A stretch of 64,000 nucleotides of DNA from Ascaphus truei (lineage: Eukaryota; Chordata; Amphibia; Anura; Ascaphidae). Below the pieces are notes generated by a model that was not told where the DNA came from, did not search any database, and saw nothing but the letters and a program-made list of their open reading frames with translations. Below, piece after piece: positions 41,440-51,599 of the stretch; position 1 is the first letter of the stretch; each line of letters starts with the position of its first letter. The translations under genes were made by a program, and so were the position numbers. The stretch lies in the NCBI GenBank assembly GCA_036426205.1, contig CM071567.1:289913141-289977140 (forward strand), in the 5' to 3' direction.

Positions 41440-41790
41440 TAGTGTGTGAGAAACCATGTCTGCATTAAGTCCACTTGTTTTGGTGTCAAAGTGTCTTATC
41501 ATTCTGAGCTCAAATGTTTTCCGTTCTTGGGTGCTTTTGAACATTCCATTGATGATTTTGATTTTTAAATCATTTAAGGAATGTTCTGGCTGTGAGAAAT
41601 GATGTCCCACTGGTGAGCAGTATCTTCCTTATTCATTGGTGGAGTATAGAGTGTCTGTGCATATTCATTCTTCCTTGAAATTTTTGGCTGGTTTCCCCAA
41701 TGTAGCATCTTCGGTCACATTTGTCGCACTGAATCATATAAACCATGTTCCTGGATGTGCAGCTGTGTGATCCTAACACTCAATGTTAAA
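41440..41790 (-). pseudogene. PLE-D GIY-YIG endonuclease
   Basis: A minus-strand frame gives VYMIQCDKCDRRCYIGETSQ (the GIY and YIG halves with an intervening Cys cluster) near 41745-41690, then FQGRMNMHRHSI. A C-terminal block follows with KIKIINGMFKSTQERKTFEL and MIRHFDTKTSGLNADM down to about 41450. A frameshift lies near 41635. The RT is absent: Tc1-B inserts 14 bases upstream, at 41805. Confidence 0.75.
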
Positions 41791-43640
41791 GGATCATACA
41801 TATACAGTTAGGTCCGGAAATAATTGGACACTGATACAAGTTTTGTTATTTCGGCTGTGTACCAAAATAAATTCAAGTTACAGTTAAATAATGAATATGG
41901 GCTTAAAGTGCAGTCTATCAGCTTTAATATGAGGGTATTCACATTCAAATTGGAGGAAGGGTTTAGGAATTACATCTCTAATATGTAGCCCCCTCTTTTT
42001 CAAGTGACTAAAGTAATTGGACAATTGACTCAAAAGCTGTTTCATGTACAGGTGTGTGGGTTATTCCTTCGTTATTTCAATATCAATTAAGCAGGTAAGA
42101 GGTTTGGAGTTGATTCCAGGTGTGGCATTCCCATTTGGAAGCTGTTGCTGTGAACCCACAAGATGCGGTCAAAGGAGCTCTCAATGCAAGTGAAACAGGG
42201 CATCCTTAGGCTGCAAAAAAAAAGAAAATCCATCAGAGAGATAGCAGGAACATTAGGAGTGGCCAAATCAACAGATTGGTACATTATGAGAAAAAAAGAA
42301 CGCACTGGTGAGCTCTGCAATACAAAAAGGCCTGGACGTCCACGGAAGACAACAGTGGTGGATGATCGTAGGATCCTTTCCATGGTAAAGAAAACCCCTT
42401 TCACAACATCCAGCCAAGTGAAGAACACTCTCCAGAAGGTAGGCATTTCATTATCCAAGTCTACCATAAAGAGAAGACTTCACAAGAGCAAATAAAGAGG
42501 GTTCACCACAAGGTGCAAACCATTCATAAGCCTCAAGAATAGAAAGGCCAGATTAGACTTTGCCAAACAATATCTAAAAAAGCCAGCCCAGTTCTGGAAC
42601 ACCATTCTTTGGACAGATGAAACTAAGATCAACCTGTACCAGAATGATGGGAAGAAAAAAGTATGGAGAAGGCTTGGAACGGCTCATGATCCGAAGCATA
42701 CCACATCATCTGTAAAACACGGTGGAGGCAGTGTGATGGCATGGGCATGCATGGCTTACAATGGCACTGGGTCACTATGATGATGTGACAGAAGACAGAA
42801 GCAGCCGGATGAATTCTGAAGTGTATAGGGATATATTGTCTGCTCAGATTCAGACAAATTCAGTGAAGTTGATTGGACGGCGCTTCACTTTACAGATGGG
42901 CAATGACCCAAAACATACTGTGAAAGCAACCCGGGAGTTTTTTAAGGCAAAGAAGTGGAATAGAGAGGGGGGGTTCCCTGCTCAGCTAGGTAAATTAACT
43001 TACTAGAGAGGTGCTATTATGGAAGGAAAATGTACAGTGGTAATGGAGAGAAAGAAGCCTTAATTGATGCACACTACTCTACTAAATCAAAACAAATAAT
43101 TTTTATTAGAATAAACGTAAAACACAAACACATCTATTTAAAACCTAAAAGGAGCGCTTCTGGTGGCCTAACTTTGAAGGCTACCCTCTAATCCAAATTT
43201 ATTTCGTGTAATCACCATACAAAGCCTAGTATGCAGAGTAAATCTTAGTGACAAGCTTGAATATATAGGCTTCTATCCAAAAGTTAGGACATGGATAGAA
43301 ATGTTAGCACGGTGTAGTGTCAGAAATGCCTCAAATGTAACCATACATAGGACTATAAATACACCTTGGTAAATCCTAAGTGTTACTTCAAGTAAATACT
43401 CTGAGGTAACAGTGACCAACCTGAGAGGTTTTCAAAGTACTTATGACATTCAGAAAATCTAGCTTTGCTAAACTGAATGATCCAGTGACTGTATGATCTG
43501 GGGTGTACACTCAGACCCACATTCAATCAATTGCCTAGGCTTGGATGATTGATACTATGTATCTGTGATGCCAATAATTGGGTCTAGTGGAGATAGCCCC
43601 TGGTGTTATGCAGAGAGATGCTTGCTATCTTCTAGGGCAC

Positions 43641-44819
43641 ACATGTCCTGAGTGGTAAACAAATATGAAGGCTGAGAGCTAGAGATGTACAAATGTACAG
43701 GCGCTCTATAGTGTAATTTAAGGTCAGCTGCTGAGTTTGTATGTGGTTGTGGCTATCCCTTATTTAGAGAAGCAATCAATATATACCATACACACAAACT
43801 GCAGACCATTCATAAGCTGCTACTGCCAGCGTGTCATTCCCCTTGATAAACTCAAACTTTAACTGATTGAGTGTGGCTTGCAATAATCAGAACCACATAC
43901 AGGTTGATAGAGATAATACTCCGTGTGCATGCCGAATAATCACTGCATGCAGTTTGGGATTACCGCACCTGGGAGCCACTGCTGTGTGTAGCTATATGCA
44001 AGCTTCTTCCTGATAGAGACACTGAGTGCTAGGCATGTACAAACGCTGGTTGGTGATTGCTGCAACACATGTGACACTACCATAGCCCTCACTCTAGCTA
44101 GTTGGATCCACGTATGGCCCACATCTTGATTATCTGTAGCTTAGACCTAACACCGTGCTAATCGAAGAGAGACCAAACAACTGTATGTTGGTCGCGCTAC
44201 TGACGTCACTCTGACGCCATCCCGACGCGCGTTTCGTTCCTGTAACACGGAACGTCTTCGGGGATGGGAAGTTCCCTGCAGAGGCCAGCTTTTTATTACC
44301 CGCGGTCGTCATGGTGATCCCACTTGCGTCGTCAGGTGGGAGTTAAAACGCCGCCCGGCGCGAGGCTCACAGCCAATCCGCATTAAGGTAAACACACTGG
44401 CACTTTCTTTTGGTCAGAGATACCCTCATAATTAAGAACTTGGTAAGTACCAAACAATTTTTAAAAGGTTAGAAAGCTAATGACTTCTCTTAGTGTTACA
44501 CTGATTGGTGCTAGATATTATAGCACATGTAGCAAACTCGTCGCTGCATATCAGTACTGTAAAATTTCATTACAAATAGTTAGTTATTGGGTCTGAATTA
44601 AATAATTCAAAAGGGGAAATCACAGTGGCACCAACTGCTATGGTCTAACTGAGTTTGGTAAATCAGTCATAATGTCCTAATGTACTGGGAGCTCAGAACC
44701 CTGCATGATGGTGTAATTTATTGTGGGCACCTCATAAATGCTTTATTATAGAAACGCTGAGAAGTTAAAATTTTTATTTAATCCATTTGGGGAATGTGTT
44801 CCCAACATGAAAATCCCCC
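43641..44819 (-). other. PLE-C 3' untranslated region
   Basis: About 1.2 kb with no ORF, downstream of the endonuclease on the minus strand. It holds the hammerhead-like motif at 44227-44278. Confidence 0.55.
44227..44278 (-). ncRNA. Hammerhead-like motif with altered core, PLE-C
   Basis: On the minus strand stem I is strong (CCATCC with GGATGG), stem II is six pairs (CGTTCC/GGAACG) and stem III is ACG-CG-CGT with C at the cleavage position. The first core box reads CCGAAGA instead of CTGAAGA, so the normally invariant U4 is C. All paired elements are intact, which suggests either a recent inactivating change or a sequencing error. Confidence 0.6.
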
Positions 44820-45403
44820 TCGCTTCCTTTCTTAATAGGGCATTTTCTTGGTCCCCCTCACGGAGTCCCAGTGTGACATGCTCAATGCCTTGAAAGTGGA
44901 CACGTGGTATCTCCTTGATGTAATAAATTCACGTGTCGCGCTAGAGGTGTGTCTGTGTTGTTCCTAATGGTGCTCGCGTGCTCTAATATGCGGCGACGCA
45001 GATGGCGCGATGTCTTGCCAACATACATCATTCTGCATTTACAGCTGGCTAGGTAAACTACTCCACAAGTTTTACAATGAAATATTTTTTTAATTGTGTA
45101 TGTTTTGGTGCACTGTAATTTTGAAAAATGTTGTTAGGATTAATGAACCTGCAGGCTTTGAAGGCACCACATTGAAAGGTGCATACTGTGGTGTTAGTCA
45201 GCCATGTTGTTGTCGTTGGTGTTTTATAGTGGCTGTGAACCAAAGAATTTGACAGATTTCTCGGTCTTCTGTAAGTAATGGAGGGAGTGTCATGAAGCAC
45301 TTCTTTATATATCTCATCCTCCAGGAGAATATGCCAGTGCTTATTGATTACTCGTTTGACTTCCCTCCATTGTTTACTGTATGTGCCAATGATTCTAAGG
45401 CCT
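44820..45403 (-). pseudogene. PLE-C GIY-YIG endonuclease and linker
   Basis: The minus-strand frame from about 45403 reads GTYSKQWREVKRVINKHWHI, then a Cys-containing linker (CTFQCGAFKAC). After a frameshift in a poly-A run near 45078 it continues with VVYLASCKCRMMYVGKTSRH (GIY and YIG halves) at about 45065-45005 and RRRILEHASTIRN. A stop occurs near 44875. It is the C-terminal continuation of the RT at 46383-45804, from which it is separated by the MITE-like insertion. Confidence 0.77.
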
Positions 45404-45803
45404 GGGACAAAGTACAGTAGCCCGTGCTGAGCCGCGCTGAGCCGCGCTGAGCAGATGCACTTACCCCCTGCATCTGTCATCAGCGCTGCTTTAGCAGCCG
45501 CTTCCACACACTTCCACATGCGTGCGGATGCTCAGATATTTTGAGGAGACAGGCAAATTAAAAATTTGCTGCCCAGGGGAGCGAAGGAGCGGTCACGTGA
45601 CCGCTCACATCCAATGGGAGTGAGGGACTAGCCCCGCCTCCCGCCATGCCTCCGTTCCGCCGCCGCCACACCTTCGCCCCGTCTCCACCCCGCCTCCAAA
45701 GCGTGCTCACTGCCTTACCTGCCAGGACCCAAAAAAGCTCCAGTTTGAGCAGGCGAGGCAGAGCAGGAGCGCGGATCAGCGCGGCCCGAGACACCATGCC
45801 TGA
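45404..45803. mobile_element. GC-rich MITE-like insertion in PLE-C
   Basis: It interrupts the PLE coding sequence. The flanks share AGGCCT (AAGGCCTG left, GAGGCCTA right), a possible 6-8-base duplication. Both inner ends carry GCCGCGCTGA in inverse orientation near 45430 and 45780. No gene. A non-autonomous hAT-like element is a guess only. Confidence 0.45.
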
Positions 45804-46383
45804 GGCCTAATTGGGCTAGATTGACTCTGTTTGCTTTCTTATTTGCCATACAGTAAAGTATTTCTGTCAGATTGCTTTGCACGCTTGTAGCCTTGTTGAC
45901 ACAGGTTTTACTGTACCCTCTACTCAGGAATATTTTGCTCATTACATCAGAATGTTTTTCAAAGTCTTCTGGTCTAGAGCAATTTCTCTTGATCCTTAAG
46001 AACTGACCAACAGGGATTCCCTCTATTTGTGGTTTTGGGTGATGGCTCAAGAAAAGCAGTAAGTTATTAGTGGCCGTGGCCTTTGTATGAACCGTAGATT
46101 GTAGCATGCCTTGTTCATCTTTGAAAATTTCCAAGTCCAGGAAAGATATCCTGTCTTGGTTGATTTCACTAGTTAATCGTAGATTATGGTCATTTTTGTT
46201 CATTGCCCTGACAAAGCTATTGAACTCCTCCACTGTTCCACTCCACAGACACAGCACGTCGTCAATGTAGCTCGACCACAGTTCGACGTGCTGTTTATGT
46301 GTGTGCATTTCTGGAATGAAAACTTTAGTCTCCTTCCACCACCCAAGATAGATATTTGTTTCCCACTTAGAACATACGCGCCC
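45804..46383 (-). pseudogene. PLE-C reverse transcriptase, C-terminal part
   Basis: Minus-strand frame with CSKWETNIYLGWWKETKVFI, the catalytic SYIDDVLCLWSG near 46275-46240 and the downstream SFLDLEIFKDEQG near 46165-46130. A thumb block follows with GQFLRIKRNCSRPEDFE, then SRGYSKTCVNKA. RT motifs upstream of YIDD are missing because the copy is 5'-truncated at about 46383, exactly where the inverted 3'-end copy begins. A methionine at 46440 belongs to that inverted repeat and is not a real start. Confidence 0.82.
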
Positions 46384-47480
46384 TAGCAGATAGCAAGCAT
46401 CTCTCTGCATAATACCAGGGGCTATCTCTACTTTACCCAATTATTGGCATCACAGATACATTGTGTCAATCATCCAAGCCTAGGCAATTGATTGAATGTG
46501 GGTCTGAGTGTACAACCCAGATCATACAGTCACTGGGTCGTTCAGTTTAGCAAAGCTATATTTTCTGACTGTCATAAGTACTTTGATAACCTCTCAGGTT
46601 GGTCACTGTTACCTCAGAGTATTTACTTGAAGTAACACTTAGGAGTTACCAAGGTGTATTTATAGTCCTATGTATGGTTACATTTGAGGCATTTCTGACA
46701 CTACACCGTGCTAACATTTCCATCGAAGTCCTAACTTTTGGATAGAAGCCTATATATTCAAGCTTGTCACTAAGATTTACTCTGCATACTAGGCTTTGTA
46801 TGGTGATTACACGAAACAACATTTGGATTAGAGCGTAGCCTTCAAAGTTAAGCCACCAGAAGTGCTCCTTTAAGGTTTTAAATAGATGTGTTTGTGTTTT
46901 ACGTTTATTCTAATAAAAATTATTTATTTTGATTTAGTAGATTAGTGTGCATCAATTAGGGCTTCTTTCTCTCCATTACCAAAGAAGTGGAATATTCTGC
47001 AATGGCCGAGTCAATCACCTGATCTCAACCCGATCGAGCCTGCATTTCACTTGCTGAAGACAAAACTTAAGGCAGAAAGACCCACAAACAAACAACAACT
47101 GAAGACAGCTGCAGTAAAGGCATGGCAAAGCATCACAAAGGAGGAACCCCAGCGTTTGGTGATGTCCATGTGTTCCAGACTTCAAGCAGTCATTGCCTGC
47201 AAAGGATTCTCGACAAAGTATTCAAAATGAAAATTTTATTTATGATTGTGTTAATTTGTCCAATTACATTTGAGCCCCTGAAATAAGGGGACTGTGTATG
47301 AAAATGGTTGCAATTCCTAAACGTTTCATACGATATTTTTGTTCAATCCCTTGAAATAAAGCTGAAAGTCTGCCCTTCTATTGCATCTCGGTTGTTTCAT
47401 TTCAAATTCATTGTGGTGGCGTACAGAGTCAAAATTATGAAAATTGTGTCAGTGTCCAATTATTTCCTGACCTAACTGTA

Positions 47481-48600
47481 TATACATATAACATGGTATG
47501 TTCCATAGTACCTATCTTTCCCCACATAGTTTATCTGATATGTAAGTCCTGTTAAGTTCCAGGCAGTAGCGGGTTAATCTATGGGCCAGTGACCCCCCCC
47601 TTCTGCTTCCCTTGAAAGTGAAGGAAGGATGGAAGATTGTGACTCATGGCCTGTGCACAGCCCTTTGGAGGTGGCACTTCCAGAGTTTTACAAGGGGAGT
47701 AGCTAAAAGTTAGTGTCTGATTCTGGTCCCCAAGAAGAGGGGGAGGCTGTCAGTCTTCCCCATCAGGGGAAAACAGGACCACTCTAGAGACCATCAAGAC
47801 CAGAGCCCCACACTATCGGGGCAGCCCCATCTAGAGGTCCTGGGATCTCAGAGATACTATGCTGCCATGAAGAGCTGTTACAGCAATCACCACAATAAAT
47901 CCAATTCAAATATACAGTACCTCTGCCTGGTGTCAGTTCCTGGGCAGAAGGGGTAAGGAGTGTAGTGATGGGGGATGACACCCACGCGCTGTGGGTTCAA
48001 TCACAGCTGGAGGCGCTGAAACCAACCAATAAGAAGAACCCAGAGATCTGTCTAAGCCTGTCCTGCTCCTGTCTCATTACCAATTAGCAGGCAACTCAGT
48101 ACTCCTGCAGCCTCCAGGTATAGCACCACACACCTGGTAATACGCCTATCTCCCCAGCACTGGTCCCTATGTGCTGCTGAGATTGCTAGATGGGTATCTG
48201 GGCAGGCTTTTAAGTGCAGGAAGTGGCCAGGGCCCCTGATGGTAAAATACCAGGGACCCTTGGGCACTCATAGTCCACCTTTGAGACAGAGGGCCAGGGG
48301 TGGGAACAAGGGCCACAGTTCCACATTTTGTCTCTGACTTATTTGGGAAAACATTAGGAGTCTCTTGTCAGGGTAGACTCCTGACCCGCTGGGCAACAGG
48401 CTGTCTATAACATAACTCATCATGGGCGTATAGACTACACTAGAATAACATGGAGGAGGAGGTCTAGCAATTCTCAGGTCCCACCATTGTATTAGTCTAT
48501 GGAAACCTAAGTGTGAACCGGTAAACCATACTACTGGGTTTTGCCGGAGGCATTACAACTTTACAATCTTATAATGATACAGTTTTAATGGGCCAACCCA
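47481..48600 (+). other. No clear gene; possible solo LTR
   Basis: A run from about 47549 (TGTTAAGTTCCAGG) to about 47998-48005 (TTCAATCACA) has an LTR look: an AATAAA at 47903, a GT-rich tail, then GCTGGAGGCGCTGAAACC, which could be leader sequence. No second copy is in the window to confirm it. The rest has no supported ORF. Confidence 0.25.
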
Positions 48601-51590
48601 GGCCCCCGAGCCCGCACACCGCCCCCCCCCCTCTCCAAATGGACTGGGGAGATGGGAGGGTAAGCTGAGGGCAAAAGCCGACCTGCCTCCAACGCTCTCC
48701 TATCGCTATCCAACAAAGTTTTTTTTTTCATTACTTTTAAAGTAACAGTGATTTTTTATAAAGAACCTTAGAACATAATAACCCCCAAAAATAAACGCAA
48801 CCTCTTGTTAGAAAACATTATAACACAACACAATAACTGCAAAACCTAGAACCTAGAAACCTTAGTGATCTCAGGCGAGCCTGAATGCAGATGATCCAGA
48901 GTCCCTTCCATGTCGCCGCTCTCAGAATTTTGTCCATTCTTGACCATAAGAGCCTCGAAGGGAGTGGATTCCCTCAAACTTTGCATTGTCCTGAGCATAT
49001 GTCTGGGGGATAGAGGAATAGGAAAAGGAAGTTTGCAGAAAGGGACAGGTACAGGGCTAGCTGTTAGTAGGATGAATGTTGAAGTTTTTTTGTTGGTACA
49101 CCAAAAAATGGTATTGTGAATTGAACATTAACATCATTTTAACTTGTTACAAAATGTTGTTATCACTTTTTTTTTTAATACAGTAGGTAAATAATTAAGT
49201 AGAAAGATAGGCATAGAAAATAGAGAAGAAGTAAATATATTGCAGTCACCATTTCTGAAGTTTCTTTCTAATTTTTCACCATAGATAACATCCAATTTTT
49301 TTTGCATCTTTTGAAAGAAAAAGAAAAGTTGATATCATTTCCTTTTCTACATCAGTAGACATGCTCATATCATCCTAATTTACCTGCATTTTAAGTATTT
49401 TATTGATATCTCTCATTGATGCGCAAAGTTATTGTAGTCCTATTGAGCTTCAAGAAATTTTGCTTCACAATAGGTGGTGATTCCATCGGGAGAATTCTTT
49501 ATTTATATTGGGTCATATTTACTAAGTACAAACAGGCAAAAAGAGCATGCACTTAAGATGCATACAGTATGAGGCACATTGATAATTCTTTAAAAATATG
49601 GCAAAAACACCAGCATTTAATTGTGTCAAATTGCATTCTGTTTTTTAAAGATTTTATTTTGGCAGTTTTGAAGTTTAACGAATAGGCCCCGGCATGTTTT
49701 CTTAAATTGATACCGGACTTGGATCTGTATATCAGCCCGTATACATAGCAACATGGATACAAAACTTAGGTGGTAATTTCTGTATACTAGAGTTTAAACA
49801 TTAATATAATTTGGAATGTTATTACAATTATTAAGACATTGGCCATATGATCTCTTTTTTATCTCTTAATCCCATTCCCTGACAAAATTAGGCAATGTTG
49901 TCATTCAGGCAGTGTGCAGTGATATACGTATTTTCTTCAGATTTCATGAAAATACAAGAATGTCTTGACATTTCAAAATAAGAAATAGGCAGCAGTTGAT
50001 ATTTGAACAATAACTGTATACAAGTTGTACTTTGAAATGCAATTACTGCTATAAGATTTTTAGCTCAATATTTATTTCTAAGTTCTACATTTATGTACAG
50101 AGTTAAAATGAACTGTGCACAAAGTTGCAAGCGATGACCTAGTTGACTCAAATTAGGATTTGATGTCTACTGTTTGCTGGATATATTTGAATGCTTATAC
50201 TGTACCTACTTTTTTGTATTCTGAATATATATTTAAAGTAACAACAAATAAGCATCCTTTCATTTTAAAACAGTTGACTTTTATAGCATATATTTATAAT
50301 AATATGCTTAATATGATAATGTAACATATTGAAGTGAACATACTGTAACAATATGTTATCATCATAAAGTGCCAGCCCATATCTAGTTGTATTCATTTTA
50401 CACAGTTTTTTAAAATGTTTCTTGACTTGACTTGACTTGACAATATGCAAAAATGTAACATCTGCCACAACTTCTTCAGAAATATTATGCAAAATGACAT
50501 CACAGTTTGCAACGATAATAACAAGATTAATAAAAATGTAGTGAGCTATAGTTTATCTGAAAAATTGTGCAAAATGCTGCAGTGAAATACATATATTTCA
50601 GCAGAGTTTCTTATTTTAAAGGCGCAACATGGAAAACATTTCATAATCTCGACTCAGTGATTTCCATAAAACCAATAACAAGTTGTACTGTATGAGTTTT
50701 GAGAGAAGAGATTCTCATGTTGATACCATTTTTTACCCACAATATATTTATCCTCCTTGTGAGCAGGCCTGCAGCGCATAGCCCCGCATTTACAGTAAAA
50801 CACATATTAGAATTGATAAGAAGCATAAACTACCTAAATAAGGAGTCCACTTCACCATACATTTAAAACTGCTGAATATCAGAAATATACTGTAAAATTC
50901 CTACTGTAATATAAGGAAGAATTTAATTATTTCTACCAGAAGTGTAGACTAGTGAAAACAAAAGAATTACAAAATTATCTCTTTCTACCAGAAATGTATT
51001 TTTAGACATATATTACAGTACTTTATTCAAGACAATGGTTCAAGCATTTATGTGAAATGCATATACAATATGTTGTGTGAAATTCTAATTGCATCAGTAT
51101 TAATGTTTTTTGTGGTGACAAGGTTGTTTACATATCTTACCCCCAATCCCACTGTCATTAGAGATGAAAATGTATTGTAGTGTGTTCACTAACATCTGTA
51201 GTGGAAGCATTGTATGCTAAGAGATAATAGAGAAAGGCATGGTTGCTGATCTGTATGAGATATGTGAATGTGCTAACATGTGGTATTTTTATTTTCACAC
51301 TACAGTGCGTGTTTTTGTCACTGTTTTACTCATCATAACGTATTTGTGTCTGGTTCTAACATTTTCTCAAATCATTTTTTTTTTTTTACATATTTGTGAA
51401 AGTGTTTGTGAAGATTTATATACAAAAATGTTCACTATTTCCCCATGAGAGAGACAGTGACAAAGAGGAATAGAGATGATTGATACTCACTTGCTCAGCA
51501 AGCATGTTAAATGTGAAATTACAACCACTGGCTGCCTGCAAACATTTTGACTTAGGCAGCCCTCTATGAGTAGATTCCATTTCTCATTGA
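48601..51590. other. AT-rich spacer, no gene seen
   Basis: About 3 kb with only chance ORFs. It includes a C-rich run at 48621-48633, a short (CTTGA)n run at about 50420-50440, poly-T runs, and the MITE-like unit at 49508-49696. Confidence 0.4.
49508..49696. mobile_element. Small MITE-like unit
   Basis: Begins GGGTCATATTTACTAAG and ends GTTTAACGAATAGGCCCC, imperfect inverted ends of a type that recurs at 57305, 59840 and 60883. 189 bases, no ORF. Confidence 0.4.
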
Positions 51591-51599
51591 TAGCCACAA

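Larger units (their letters stand above)
42963..46980. mobile_element. PLE-C with an inverted 3'-end copy, inserted in the Tc1-B transposase
   Basis: Flanked by a perfect 14-base duplication AAAGAAGTGGAATA (42949-42962 and 46981-46994). A minus-strand PLE runs from RT (46383) through the endonuclease to its 3' region at 42963. At its 5' side a plus-strand copy of the 3' region is attached (about 46385-46980, matching 43041-43640 in reverse). Both outer ends are therefore PLE 3' ends, and the left end extends about 78 bases further. The architecture is the same as PLE-E. Confidence 0.87.
42163..47230 (+). pseudogene. Tc1-B transposase, interrupted by PLE-C
   Basis: A Tc1-family transposase in two exon-like halves created by the insertion. 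The N-terminal half, 42163-42962, has a helix-turn-helix (KSIREIAGTLGVAKSTDWYI), an AT-hook-like KRPGRPRKT, aspartate 1 in ILWTDETKINLY near 42605 and aspartate 2 in MGNDPKHTVK near 42895. The C-terminal half, 46981-47230, has the third acidic residue in SQSPDLNPIEPAFHLLK near 47010 and ends at TGA 47228-47230. Besides the insertion there is an early stop at about 42493 and a frameshift near 42765. Confidence 0.88.
41805..47478 (+). mobile_element. Tc1-B: second Tc1-like transposon split by a PLE insertion
   Basis: Ends CAGTTAGGTCCGGAAATAAT and the near-complement ATTATTTCCTGACCTAACTG, with TA at 41803-41804 and 47479-47480. Without the insertion (42963-46980) the element is about 1.64 kb. 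Its terminal repeats and transposase differ from Tc1-A, so it is a separate family. Confidence 0.9.

Noticed and set aside
47784..49119. Short ORFs as host exons
   Set aside because: No domain, no consistent splice signals and no similarity I can recognise.
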